Shown here: piece after piece, positions 10,817 through 21,837 of the stretch
Layout of the letters: the number at the start of each line of letters is the position of its first letter
Numbering within the stretch: position 1 is the first letter of the stretch
NCBI RefSeq assembly: GCF_030272615.1
Contig: NC_081408.1
Location: 610,025,673 to 610,085,672 of the forward strand
Direction of reading: 5' to 3'
Length of the DNA stretch: 60,000 bases
Source: Cryptomeria japonica
Lineage: Eukaryota; Streptophyta; Pinopsida; Cupressales; Cupressaceae
The notes under the pieces: generated by a model
What the model saw: the letters and a program-made list of their open reading frames with translations, nothing else
Told to the model about the DNA's origin: nothing
The model's database searches: none
Position numbers and translations under genes: made by a program

Positions 10817-11549
10817 AATGGTGATTCCATTAATTACTATGATGAACAACTATCATTTCAAGTTCATCCTCACAGGAATTCTGGATAATATTTTAGGCCC
10901 CTTTCATATGTGGTCTAGTATTCATTATTTTAGTCTGGTAGTGCTCTGTTCTACTGTCTCTTTCGTCATTGGTGGTGATAGGAGTCAAATTGAGCTCATT
11001 TACTATGATGAAATGAAGAGTAATACTTGGGTTTGGGAGATTTTGGTGGTTGGCGGGGTCACCCCGTATTTGAGAAAGCTCCATGGTTTTGACCCATAGG
11101 TCACCACAACTTTTATCAAGGGTTGGAAGAGTTGCATTTTGTCTATTTATGGCGTGGAATTGGAGATTTCAAAGGACTTAATTGGTCAAATTTTGGGCTT
11201 ATCTATTGAAGGAAGAAAAATTTTCAGAGATAGAAAGGTGTCAAGGGTTGGAATGGACAAATGCTTCAAGAAGAAAGAAAAAGATAAATTGGTGAACCTC
11301 TATTCTAGTGGCTATGATAGGAGCTCCATTAAACCTATATGGGTCGAAGTTGTTCAAGTCATAATGAGGTATTTCATGCTTGACGGTAGGTTTACTAGTT
11401 TATTTGGGTATCATTTTATTTTACTCAAAAAATTTGTCATAAGCAAGTTGTGTCCTTTCTGCTTTACTTGTATTCTCTTGAGTTTGGGATTCGAGATAAT
11501 AAGAAGAATTCTAAGCTCTCAATTTTGCATGAGGGATTCATTTTTTTAA
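10817..11549 (+). pseudogene. Unrecognised broken ORF, retroelement-like
   Basis: Two ORFs in the same frame are joined across a TAG at 11097 that could come from CAG. The joined reading gives about 240 residues, including WVWEILVVGGVTPYLRKL, FIKGWKS, SIYGVELEISKD and GLSIEGRKIFRDRKVS. Biased composition and continuity across the stop suggest real ancestral coding. It reminds me of plant transposon-associated ORFs whose products pair a regular helical domain with a charged tail, but I do not recognise the family. It lies directly after the LINE RNase H fragment and may belong to a different element. Confidence 0.4.
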
Positions 11550-11879
11550 TTATGGAATATGAGAAGTCTTTGTCTATCTCAGTTGAGCCTAAATGAAATA
11601 CCAAAACCCATATAGCCTATAGTCCTTATTATGTTCATTACTTAGATAGGAGCATTGACACAAAAGATAAATAAATAGAGGAGGAAGAGTGGATTGTTGA
11701 GAAAGACGATGGGAACTCAATGCAATTTTCTTCAAACCCTCCCTTTGAGGATAATCCTAGTACATAAAAACCCTCTAAGAAGCACGATAAGGCCTAAATT
11801 TCTTAGTTGAGGGGTTCTTATACTAGGAAGATAATCAAGAAATTAATGTGCATTCCTCTATTGAGAAAAGGATAAAGTC

Positions 11880-12715
11880 TTAACCAAATATGGGGAAGGG
11901 TAAGAATATTGTAGCAGTGAAGAAGCATGTTGAGGAAAAGGAAAGGATAACACGGTGGGGAAGAAGCACGCTAAGAATAGGTAGAAGATTTTCTCTACAA
12001 TTGAAGGGAAAGAGCATGGTATGTCCAAAGGAAAAGAGAAAGTGGGTGATTTTGATAATGATCAACATGAAAATTTTGAGGACTTCAACTATTTCAATAC
12101 TAATAGGGATAGTGTCTATGATGTGTTTGGTCTGGCTAAGGAGGGCTTAATGGGTCAATTTAAACTATCTAAATGGTTTCTCTTTGAAATCAACCAAATT
12201 AATGTGAGGTTGTGGGTTATTCAAAACATAGTAGATGATATTGATGATAGTGATGATCTTTCGAAAAACAGGGTAGAGAATAGAAAAATGCTTTCTATTC
12301 TAGAGGAAGCGGCTAAAGATGCTAACCCTATCAAAAATGACTATGAGGGTCGCATCATGATACAGGAGGATACTATTCAAAAGGTGCATTAGAAATTTGA
12401 AAAAGTTGTGAAGGTAGGCCATACAACTATTGAGAATAGTGTCAAAGGACTATGTGTTCTTAATGAGAAGGTAAAAAACATGAGCATTGAGGATCTGTAG
12501 GAGAAGACAAAAGGTGTTGATGATGTTGGCAAGGTTTTGTTAGAAGGTAAACATGATTCTTCTATGAGGTAGGGGTCAAGTACTCACACTCATAGCCATT
12601 CCAAGATGCTCAAGTGGAAAACCAAAAAAATTTGATTCGGGAGGTGATCAAAGTGCATGATCGCCTTATGCAAAAGGATATTGAAGCGGCTAGGATCCTT
12701 GAGGATCTACAATAG
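11880..12715 (+). pseudogene. Unrecognised charged, helix-rich coding remnant
   Basis: A Lys/Glu/Asp-rich frame starts near 11890 and, after a frame change, continues at 12021-12392 as an acidic stretch, then through stops to about 12715 with heptad-like Val/Ile/Leu spacing. It could be the charged tail of the ORF at 10817-11549. No domain was recognised. The intervening 11550-11880 has no clear coding. I see no functional evidence. Confidence 0.3.
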
Positions 12716-12859
12716 TCTTGTTTGTTGCTTGTTTTTTTGTTTAGTTTCTTGTTAGTTTGTTGATGGTTGGTTGTCAATTGTCTATGGTTTTCTTTTAGCC
12801 AACATTTTGATGCAAAGGGTTATGGATCTCTTAAAAGGCTATTTTACCTTTAGTCTAAA

Positions 12860-13680
12860 AAGTTCCAAATTGCCTTCTTAACATTAGTTAAATTAATTTT
12901 AATTATATATTTAATTAATTTAATCATTTCACTCTCATTTCTCTATAGTACACCTTTAATTAAATAAATTCAACATTAATTTAATTCATCCTTCACATTC
13001 GTATCCTCCAAAAATTAAATAAATACAAACTAGTTATTTAATTCCTATTTTCTCTACCTTAAACCATTAGTTTACTAAAACCAATTAGCTAACTAATAAA
13101 TCTACTTACACATTTCCAAGAATTTTAAAGCCATGGCCAAACTTGCATATGTCATGCATGTATATGGTCGATGCTTCCCAAGTTCCCACAAACTATTATC
13201 ATTCAATTCCATCCATTCATTTTCCCAAGAAAATATTGACCCTTCACATGTCTCTAAAAGAAACTTTTTGGACTTCCAAAAAAGTTATTTTTTTATTCTC
13301 ACCCTTTCTCTCTTTCCAATAGAACTTTGACCATCCAAATCCCTTCAATTTTGGCCCTTTCTAAGTGCACCAACCACAAGGTTCCACTTTGAGCCTCCTC
13401 CTCTCTCTAATTCTCTTAAATATCCTTAGCCATTGATCTCTTGGATCAATCTCAACCCTTGATCAATCCTCCATCTAATCTATAAATAGACCCTCATATG
13501 AGCTATTTTGATAAATCTTCTTGGATGCAAGGTCATGTTGTCCATTCAAGAAATCGACATATCATCTCTCAAGCAAAAATTCATTGGAGCACAAACATAC
13601 ACATCTTATATGCACAAGGACTTGTTGGTGAGAGAAAACTTGTTTTTTTTTATCATTTTGTTTGATTCATAAAGCTTAAA
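12860..13680 (+). mobile_element. Diverged LTR-like sequence with TATA box
   Basis: The left part is rich in TTAATTAAATAAAT blocks like those at the starts of the Tat LTRs in this window. A TATAAATA box lies near 13482, followed by CTCATATGAGC and sequence ending in a GTTGGTGAGAG-like stretch. This resembles the order of a Tat LTR (AT-rich U3, TATA, R/U5). Exact ends were not found and no primer site follows. Confidence 0.35.
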
Positions 13681-14361
13681 TGGGGTGGAATTATGTGTAG
13701 GGTATTATTTGAATTATTTGTTTGATTCCTTTATTTTGTGCTCTACATCCTCATTGTTCACACTAATCCTTTTACTAGCATGTCAATTTAATGTTTGCAT
13801 GGAGGAACTCTTGTTTAATCATCATATTCAACAAAAAACAATGCACATTTTAAATTCTCATTAAAAATTATAAATGACATGTATTATCTTGCCTTTAGAG
13901 GTTGGTTCAAAAATGGTAATTTTTTTACGTCACATTAATCCTTTTTCAAAGTGATTTGATGTATTACTTGGTAGACCTTGGCTATGAAAATGTAGATGAA
14001 TAGATTCTATGTAGTATTAATGTATCAAATGGTATAAGAAATAACAACTGAGAGAAAAATTGAAAATTATAAAACCAAGTAAACCTATTAAGATAAAATA
14101 TAAAGTTACTTATGTGTGTTCTTACTTTAAAGAACCTAAGAAAGCAAGGCTTAATGCACCTCAAGTTGTAAAATATATAGTTAATGTGCATATGTTTCAT
14201 ATTAATATGCCTTTATAAGCTTATTGTGTTCAGGAAAACAAAAAGAATAAAGGTGACACAAATGATAAGGAAACATATTTCTTTTATAGGAAATTAATCT
14301 ACTTGGGTCCCAAAGAAATTTAAAATAAAAAATTATACATATGGAGCCACCTCCCAAGAAG
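13681..14361. other. No recognisable feature
   Basis: AT-rich sequence with no convincing ORF, repeat or domain on either strand. Recognisable Tat-A homology starts only near 14362. Confidence 0.5.
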
Positions 14362-14369
14362 AACGACGC

Positions 14370-14603
14370 AGCTACAATCATAAGGTTATGCCTCATACAC
14401 TTGAGGTAGGTGACTTGGTTCTCAGAGAAAATCCTAAAAATCAGCAAGACAGAGAGAAGAAGGGAAAATTCGAACCAAACTGGCTTGGTCCTTACATCAT
14501 CACAACAACATATGGATCTAGTGCATATCAGCTTTCAACCACAAAGGGTGAACCTTTGGAGGATCCTATCAACAACATACACCTTCGCAGGTTTTACACA
14601 TAG
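14370..14603 (+). pseudogene. Tat-A integrase C-terminal domain
   Basis: The frame reads EVGDLVLRENPKN, KGKFEPNWLGPYIITT, YGSSAYQL and HLRRFYT before a stop. This is the GPY/F-type chromatin-facing end of gypsy integrases (F.VGDLVL...G.L.P.W.GPY.V......GAY.L......HL...Y). The catalytic core is absent upstream. Closely matching ends occur at 23224-23465 (Tat-B) and at 48464-48700 on the - strand (Tat-C). Confidence 0.85.
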
Positions 14604-16309
14604 CTCTTCAGAATATCCTAATTCAAAAATACAAAAAAAACAAAAAATTCAAAAATACAAAAAAAAAAATCATAAACATAAAAATCGTTACTTGGTGAAA
14701 ACCTGGCAAACAGGCGCCTTGTGACAACAAAAAAATACAAAAAAATACAAAAACATTTCATCCAACAATGAAAACCACTTCGGTGGCACCCTGGGCTAGT
14801 ACCATGGTGAAAAATGGGTCACCAGTGCCATGCGTAGAGACATTGCTCCTCCCTCCTTCAGGTTTCCATTTCATCCTTGACTGTGTGCACACTCACAACC
14901 TTCATTCATAATAAACTTACCCATTCCCATCATGGCTTGTTATTGATCTACCCAAGATTGGTTATCCATTCATAATAATCCCTCCTTTTCACCTTTTTCC
15001 ATCCATAATAAATCAGCTCCTATCTATGGCTAAGGCAAATCCTATGTCTAGTGATGGGTGTGGAACTATGAACATTGCACGTTATGAGGAGTACAGTTTC
15101 TTTCAGCTTTCTTCAGTCTATCCTTGCACAATCCACAATAAAGCAACATTTGCATTGCCAATCCGCAATAAAGTTCCGTCTTCTTCGCAATAAAGTATTA
15201 GTTTCATGGATTCAGTTAGTTTCAGATGAGACACAACAACAACAATGGGTTTCAACAAATCAAATCTTTCAATAGACTCAGACAACATTATGGTTCAGTG
15301 CTATCTATCCTTTTGTGAAAGTAAACATTGTGACCACAATCAAATAGACTTATACAAGTGACAAGAGACACTAAACTTAAGGACTACAGTGAATGTTGGT
15401 GTCGAGTCTTGGTTTTCTTTTGATTTTATCTTTTGGTGACATGTCTTTTAGCTTTTCTGGGATGTCTTTGACTAGAGATTTTATCTCCAGCATGTCTTTG
15501 ACTAGAAAGGCGAGGATGGGGTATCATCACCTATTTTTCTTTTGTTGTTTGTGGATTGTCTCTTAGTAATGCTATGACTTGTCCAAGGATATGAGGACAC
15601 TGAGAATCTAGTGTGAACTGGGGCATTCCTTGTTTGTGACTGTCTTATCTCCATGCAAACAGGTATAATGACTTTCTGGGTCGAACATATGTCTCGATTG
15701 TCATAACCTACTTGCCATAATAAAGCTCAATGATGATAACGCACAACAAGCTCTTTCACTTTCATATCTTCTACCTTCCATCCCCCTTTCTTGATTGACA
15801 TCCATCATCCTTCTTGAGTCAGTGTAGCCTGCTATCACATGATTGAGTATAATGACACACCAAAAATATTTACATTTCATGTAGTTGCACCTATATTACC
15901 ACATAGTAAGCATTTCATACATACATATAGATATCACAATTACATCACATTTTGCACACAACACATGTTAGCACATTCTACACTCTCATCATATTTATCT
16001 GCATTTCATACATTCACATTTGCACCATGCATAACATTTAAAAACATAAAAGAACAAAAATATGGCATTTCATCATGTACATTTTTGCATCCATATCATA
16101 AGCATCACATAGAAACATACATCATAAAAACATCTCATCACATAGGTACACATGCATATAGCTGCTGCAAGGATGAATCATCTCATATATATATATAATC
16201 ATAAGTGTCATGATACAATGATGTCAAAATCATATGGCTACAATCACCCAAAGGTGTCTACATCATACAAAAATGGTACAAAACTGATACATAGGGAGCC
16301 CCTCTAAGG
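14604..16309 (+). other. Tat-A spacer between integrase and antisense PMD gene
   Basis: Non-coding sequence aligning over its length with 23466-25160 of Tat-B. It includes A-rich runs near 14620-14760, a conserved block with CTTGGTGAAAAC and GGCACC near 14690-14850 that is also seen in Tat-C near 48270-48350, several CATAATAAA motifs (14900-15190), and a CATACAT/TCACAT-rich stretch (15840-16200). No ORF with domain similarity was found. Confidence 0.6.
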
Positions 16310-18258
16310 CTATGATGAACTCCCTTCCTCGGAGCCGCCTGGCCTCGACAGAGTCTGAGCCTTGGAAGGACCCACCCCAGGATCATCTCTCCTATCCCCT
16401 CTATCTAGTGGTGGTGGAGGACCCATAACCCCACCGCTAGACGCCTGTCTCCTATCCCTCCCTCTAGTGGTCGTCACTGTCTGCGATGGTCTACGGAAGC
16501 TCCTAGCTCGCTACTCTGGTGGCACGACTCCATAGTATAGGTCTCTCTAGTAGCCTATCTCCTCCCTGGCTCGTAGCTCATAAGCATAACCAACTCCTAT
16601 GTCCTCTACTTCCTACCTCCTTGCCCTTAGTGCCGTCTTAGCCTCTACATAGCACTGAATGGCCTAATCCTGCTCCCGCTCTGTGTCCCTTAGCTATCTC
16701 TTGAGCCTAGGTGTCTCCCTCTCTAGATCTTGAATCTCATCTACCTGTCCCTGGAAGATCTCCCTCAACTCGAGTAGCTCGTCATGCTCCTCCTCCTCTC
16801 TCCCCTGTACCTATGGCTCTACCTGTGGCTGTACCTGTGGCTGCCCCTGCCTCTGTCCTCATCCATGTCCCTGTCCCTGTACTTTTTTGGGACCCTATAC
16901 TGCTAGCACCTATAATGGTAAACCACCTCGGCCTCTCACCACTTGATCCTGTCTCTCCTCTCCACCCTCTCTCTATGGAGCCACTCTCCTCTCTCCTATC
17001 ATCCCCCGCCTCCTCCGTTGGCCTCTACCTCTGCCATCCCCATCATCATCCTCATCTCGTCCACCATCTCCATCTATCTACTCTCCTGGGTCTGTCAGTC
17101 ATGGAAATGGATGCTCAACCAAATATGCAGTATACTCTGCATCCATCCCTGCATCCTCTATCTTTGGCCACATATCCCAAGGCATGGGCACCATCTCTAC
17201 CAGTTGCATCACTGCCTAATCATATGATAATAACAGCCCGAAGTGTGCTTGATCCCTGACTGTCCGAGCATACCTCCTAGAACCCTGTGGCATCCGCTGA
17301 ATCCTATCGAACTGCCTGCAAACCCTGTCAACCAACTGCCTCTCCAGTACATAGGGTGTCCGCCCAATCAGATACCTTCTCCTAAAGGTGTATGGAATCT
17401 CCACCGCGTCATCATCCCACTCCTTGCACTCTGAGTACGACCTCCATACTATAGTGTCAATCTCATCAATGACCCTACACTAGTGCTCCAGTCTCCCGAT
17501 CCACAGCTGCGAGATAATCATATCACATAAATGCACAAAATGGCATCCATGGCCCCTGCCTTTGAAATGTATCGGTCAGGTCACCGACAAATGCTCATAA
17601 GCCCATATTTGTAATAGTGTCACTCCGCAGCCCAATCCTATGGATCCATGGTATACGAACTGATGAAGCTCATAGTATAAATGTGCCAGCACACACGATC
17701 CCCAGACATATCTAGTATGCTGTGTCACCAGTGTCTCCAATGTGCTCCCCTAGCCCACAGCCAGCCCTCGTGTCACCCTATCTGGACACAAGAACCCACT
17801 AATCACTCCTCCTAGCACTGCTGGTAGCGCCAATCCGATCTGTGTCATGGTATCCCATGCCACATGTCTAGCCCTCATCTCTAGTCCTAGATCCTGAAAC
17901 ACTCGTCTCACGGCATCCCTATCTCCGCCTCGATCATAAGGTATCAACTCCCCATCGATCGGTATCCTCAGAATCCTATACACATCCTCTAAGGTGACTA
18001 TCATCTCACCCATCGACAAATGGAACGTGCATGTCTCAGAGTGCCATCTCTCAGCAAGTGCAATCAACAATCCCATGTTCGCCCGAAACTCAGGCACATA
18101 CAAAATGAATCGCAAACCCATAATCTCAATCGCGACTTTGTCCTCAAATGTCAGCTTTGGTCGTAACCTTTGAGTCGTTGGGAATCTCTCTCGTGACTCC
18201 AGCATAGGTAGATACTCTTGCAATCAAGCAAATCAACTGTGTCAGTTAAAGTGGCATT

Positions 18259-18505
18259 CACTGTTCATCACAAAATGTTGCTTATTATTCTAGTGCTTAT
18301 ATCTATTATATGGCACTCTATCCTAGTGACACTCACTGTTCATCACAAAGTGTTGCTATTGATCCTAGTGGTACTCCCTATTCATCACAAAGTAGTACGT
18401 GTTTTGCACTCACTGTTCATCACAAAATGCTACTCATATTAGTACTCCCTTTTCATCACAAAGTACTATGTCTTGGTACTCATTGTTCATCACAAAGTGC
18501 CTCGA
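18259..18505. repeat. TTCATCACAAAGTG repeat, 6 copies, in the PMD intron
   Basis: The core CACTGTTCATCACAAAGTG (flanked by the short inverted repeat CACT/AGTG) recurs near 18259, 18328, 18372, 18410, 18443 and 18477. Spacing falls from 69 to about 34 bp. Copies also occur in Tat-B at 21655-21760 and, inverted, near 26105. Confidence 0.75.
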
Positions 18506-18699
18506 TCTATCCTATCCTAGGGCTATACTTGAGTGTATCCTCTTGAGTAGTTTCCTAATTGGCAACGTATGTTCTATCACATAATTGTCAATCCTAGCCC
18601 TATCTACTATTCTAGTCTCCCCTAGAGGACCTGCTTGAGTGTATCCTCTCAGCAGCTTATCCAATCGACAACGTATGTTCATCACAGAACTACCGATTT

Positions 18700-18955
18700 A
18701 CCCTAGAAGACATAAATGCACATTTTAGACATAAACATGCCTTCATGACATAAACGCGCTTACATCTTTCACAAACGCGTCTGCTCTGCACAGACACACC
18801 TTCTCTGCACAGATGTGCCCACATAGCACAAACACGCCTGAACAATGCAGACGCACTCGCATTTGACATAGACGCCTTTTCCTGCACAGACGCGCTTGGC
18901 ACAAACACAGACACGCCTAGCTAACCTAGACGCGCCTAGCACCAACACAGACGCA
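18700..18955. repeat. ~20-bp minisatellite with ACGCGC core in the PMD intron
   Basis: About 13 units with a core like CACAGACGCGC or CATAAACGCGC recur every 18-22 bp. CpG-decayed forms such as ACACAC and ATGTGC are frequent. An inverted relative occupies 25700-25895 in Tat-B. Tat-C has a different core at the same intron position and the same period. Confidence 0.78.
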
Positions 18956-19230
18956 CCTTAGCATTTTTTTTACCCCTGCTTGACATATTCTAAAATTCAT
19001 ATATTGCACTACCTAGCATGCATTAATGACAACATTTATTGCGACAAAGTACAAGGAGGTTTTGCGGTACTTACCGGCTCTCCTACATCTGCTGGCCTTT
19101 AAAATCAGCGAACGCGATCGAATCTATGCACCAATGCCATTGCTGCTGACTGCTGCTGCTCTATTCTCTCTCTGCACTCTGATCTCTTGGATGTGTGGAT
19201 GACAATGAGGATGTATTCCCCTCATGGTCT

Positions 19231-19238
19231 ATCTTATA
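19231..19238 (-). promoter_or_regulatory. Putative TATA box of the Tat-A PMD gene
   Basis: TATAAGAT on the - strand lies about 95 bp upstream of the exon 1 ATG (19140). ATGAGGGGAA follows shortly after and is shared with the equivalent site in Tat-C, where TATATATG has about the same distance to its ATG. Confidence 0.5.
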
Positions 19239-19244
19239 GACTTC

Positions 19245-19272
19245 CCTAGCCCTAGCCCTAGCCCTAGCCCTC
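19245..19272. repeat. Short (CCCTAG)n microsatellite
   Basis: Four to five copies of CCCTAG just upstream of the PMD TATA box. It is too short, and of the wrong unit, to be a plant telomere (CCCTAAA). Confidence 0.7.
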
Positions 19273-19480
19273 ATTTCCCGAGTCAATCTTCTTTATCCCG
19301 TGACTCTGTCACTCTATCCGGTCACTCCATTCTAGCCTTTCTCTCTTATCGAGAGATTGTCTGCGATCTTTTTAGACATATTCATCCAATCTCTCAAGAG
19401 GGCATATCATTCCCATCTTGGGACAACTTTGTATCAGTTCATATTATTTTCTTTGAAACAACACGACAAGCTACATTGTC

Positions 19481-19496
19481 TCAAAGAGGGGCAAAA
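19481..19496 (+). promoter_or_regulatory. Tat-A polypurine tract
   Basis: TCAAAGAGGGGCAAAA directly precedes the LTR start TGTAGACAC. It matches the Tat-C tract (TCAAAGAGGGGCAAA on the - strand at 42932-42946), where plus-strand DNA synthesis is primed. Confidence 0.8.
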
Positions 19497-20272
19497 TGTA
19501 GACACTTAAAATTGTCCAGTATAATTAAATAAATATTTTATTTATTTAATTACTTTAGCCTAATTCTTCTATTAATTAAATAAATCTTTATTTATTTAAT
19601 TAATTCATTTATCCTCTTCTAGCCTTATTTCTCACTTAAATAAAGACTTTTATTTATTTAAATAATCTTTTTCCTAAATTAAATAAATATCTTATTTATT
19701 TAATTGATCTCAGTTCCTCTATTAATTAAATAAATCTTATTTATTTAATTAATTCATTATCCTTTTCTACCCATGACACATGTCATTCATCTCTTAATTC
19801 ATACACTACCTACCCTCTCATTATTTTCTTATTTTCTCTACCTACCCTCTAATCATAGCCGACCATTTATCTTTTACACCTCTCAAATCTTATCCCTCCA
19901 TTTCATATAGTGTCTTCTATATAAGGAGATGCTTTCTTCATTATCAACCCTGACTAACTGACTGATCAATTGACTACACTACGCTTTTGAACTTTCATAT
20001 GCGATCCTACTTGCAACCACATTTCTGTTCTTTGTTGAGCTCTTGTGCACATATAAAATCTAAGAGCAAATATATCAAGCAATATCAATGGAGATAGGAA
20101 GAATGGAGATCCAAACCCTATTGGACATGTGATGGTATAATCTTTGTGATTTTATTTGATTTGCATTGTCTTAGGTAATCTTCATATGTTATGGTGGATC
20201 TTTGTTGTTGTTAGGCTAGGGTTTTGTGGTTGAATTCGTTTAGCCTTTCAACATTGTTGTTATCCATTTTCA
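19497..20272 (+). mobile_element. Tat-A 3' LTR
   Basis: Starts TGTAGACAC after the polypurine tract. The end is placed at the TCA near 20272 by comparison with the Tat-B LTR. The first 270 bp hold five AT-rich palindromic blocks of the type ATTAAATAAAT...ATTTATTTAAT. A TATATAAG box lies at 19918-19925. The last part (AGGCTAGGGTTTTG onwards) is nearly the same in Tat-B. CCGTA follows, possibly a target duplication, and then hAT-derived sequence. Confidence 0.75.
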
Positions 20273-20278
20273 CCGTAC

Positions 20279-20602
20279 ACGGTCACTGGTCAGTAAATAG
20301 TGGATGGGAATGGGCAAGTTGTCTTGCTGAGGTTGAAAAACAAGATGCAAAAGAAAAAGAAGAGAGTCAAACTTTATTGCATTTTATTTAGACGAAGTTA
20401 CGACAGTAGACAATACTTCATGGGTATGCATGCATGTTTATACTGTACATGATCATGCCCACCAACCTCATCTACTATCTGTTGCTAAAATGAAGGAGAG
20501 TGCAACAACAAAAAATTTATTTCAACTATTAAAGAGAAGTTTAATTGAATATGGAGGTATGAATGACATGCCGGTTGCCAAAAAATTGGTGTGTGTTGGA
20601 GT
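20279..20602 (+). pseudogene. hAT transposase-like gene (ZNF862/DUF4371 type), middle fragment
   Basis: Reads SGWEWASCLAEVEKQD from about 20298. After a one-base shift near 20345 it reads FYLDEVTTVDNTSW (20380-20415) and on to AKKLVCVGV. LDEVTT.DNTSW is the start of the DUF4371/hAT-type RNase H-like catalytic region seen in zinc finger protein 862-like proteins. The frame runs exactly into the target duplication GGAGT (20598-20602) and continues at 26169. The upstream part of the gene is missing; the Tat-A LTR abuts it on the left. It may be a domesticated gene relic or a plain transposon remnant. Confidence 0.75.
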
Positions 20603-21528
20603 TGTAGACACCTAAAATTGTCTTGTCTAATTAAATAAATATTTTTATTTATTTAATTATTTTAGCCTAATTCTTCTATTAATTAAATAAATATTTATCT
20701 ATTTAATTAATTCATTTATCCTCTTCTAAGCCTTTTCCCTCATTTAAATAAATACATTTATTTATTTAAATTGTTCTTCCCCTAAATTAAATAAATAATT
20801 TTAATTATTTAATTATTTTAGCCTAATTCTTCTATTAATAAAATAAATATTTATTTATTTAATTAATTCATTTATCCTCTTCTAAGCCTTTTTCCTCATT
20901 TAAATAAATACATTTATTTATTTAAATTGTCCTTCCCCTAAATTAAATAAATACTTTTATTTATTTAATTGATCCCACTTCTTCTATTAATTGAATAAAT
21001 CTTTATTTATTTAATTAATTCATTGCGCTTTTCTACCTATGACACATGTCATTCATCTCTTAATTCCTACACTACCTACCCTCTCATTATTTTATTATTT
21101 CCTCTACCTGCCCTTTAATCCTAGCTGACCATCTGTCTTTTACACCTCTGAATCTTATCCCTCCATTTTCCTACAATATCTTCTATATAAGAGGATGCTT
21201 CTCTCATTATCAATCCCTCCCAAGCGTTTGTATCAATCTTATGCAATCAAGCCTTTTTGCGATCAAGCTATTAACCACATTTCCATTCTTTGTTGAGATC
21301 TTGTGCACACATAAAATATGAGAGGAAATATATCAATCAAGATTAATGGAGATAGGAAGAATGGAGATTCAAACCCTAGTGGACATGTGATGGTATAATC
21401 TTTTTGATTTTGTTGATTTGCATTGTCTTAGGTAATCTTTATATGTTATGGTGGATCTTTGTTGTTGTTAGGCTAGGGTTTTGTAGTTGAATCTATTTTA
21501 GGCTTTCAATATTGTTGTTCCATTATCA
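20603..21528 (+). mobile_element. Tat-B 5' LTR
   Basis: Starts TGTAGACACC and matches the Tat-A LTR along its length, but a block of about 157 bp is tandemly duplicated (TTTAGCCTAATTCTTC at 20661 and 20818). TATATAAG is at 21184-21191. The end is placed at TCA, 21528. No primer-binding site follows; the sequence jumps into the PMD region. Confidence 0.78.
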
Positions 21529-21836
21529 ACTGCTGCTATATCCTCCAATGTCAACTCTAGTCATAATCCCTGAGTCGAAGGGTATCTCTCCCATGACTCT
21601 AACATAGGTAGGTCCTTCTGCAGTCAAGCAAATCAACTATGTCAATCCGAGTAGTACTCCTTGTTCATCAAAAAGTGCTTCTTTTTTCTATCCTATTTCT
21701 TATATCTATCATATGGCACTCTATCTTAGTAGTACTCCCTGTTCATCACAAAGTGTTATTTTTATCTTATCTTTTAGGGAACCTACTTGAGTGTATCCTC
21801 TTGAGTAGCTTATCCAATTGACAACACATGTTCTAT
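21529..21836 (-). pseudogene. Tat-B piece of PMD exon 2 start and intron
   Basis: Aligns with 18132-18590 of Tat-A with internal deletions. On the - strand it shows TTGCTTGACTGCAG followed by AAGGACCTACC, a clean splice acceptor and exon start, then on the far side TTCATCACAAAGTG repeats. It ends abruptly at ATGTTCTATCACATA, where protease sequence begins. Confidence 0.7.
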
Positions 21837-21837
21837 C

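Larger units (their letters stand above)
18226..19074 (-). other. Intron of the Tat-A PMD gene, filled with tandem repeats
   Basis: Bounded by a GTAAGT donor (read from 19074) and an acceptor near 18226. The acceptor is clearer in the Tat-B copy, where TTGCTTGACTGCAG precedes the same exon start. The intron holds two repeat arrays, listed separately. Boundaries are inferred by comparing three copies. Confidence 0.65.
16310..19140 (-). pseudogene. Tat-A antisense PMD (plant mobile domain) gene, two exons
   Basis: On the - strand, exon 1 runs 19140-19075 (ATG, then RVR-F- text shared with Tat-C) and ends at a GTAAGT donor. Exon 2 runs 18225-16310. It encodes SRERFP, a helical region, then TCTFHLSMGEMIVTLEDVYRIL and IPIDGE, the hallmark of the aminotransferase-like plant mobile domain (MAIN/MAIL-type proteins). 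Near 17216-17404 the later PMD part reads YLIGRTPYVLERQ. The tail is charged, with a conserved SSGGVMGPP motif before the stop at 16310. Exon 1 has two stops and exon 2 several, so the copy is dead. An ancestral protein of about 650-660 residues is inferred. Its role in the element is unknown; host PMD proteins act in genome stability and silencing. Confidence 0.82.
14362..20272 (+). mobile_element. Tat-A: 5'-truncated Ty3/gypsy (Tat) element with antisense PMD gene
   Basis: The + strand order is integrase C-terminus, long spacer, antisense two-exon PMD gene, polypurine tract and 3' LTR. The left part of the element (LTR, gag, RT, integrase core) is missing. Sequence from 14362 to about 16900 aligns with Tat-B from 23224 to about 25690, and the PMD part matches Tat-C in reverse orientation. 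The 3' LTR abuts hAT-derived sequence, so the element appears to have entered that gene. Confidence 0.85.

Noticed and set aside
16711-17259. + strand Pro/Ser/Leu-rich ORF of 182 codons
   Set aside because: It is the antisense shadow of the - strand PMD exon 2; its composition follows from the charged PMD tail on the other strand.
19245-19272. Telomere-like repeat
   Set aside because: Unit CCCTAG, four to five copies; plant telomeres are CCCTAAA and longer.
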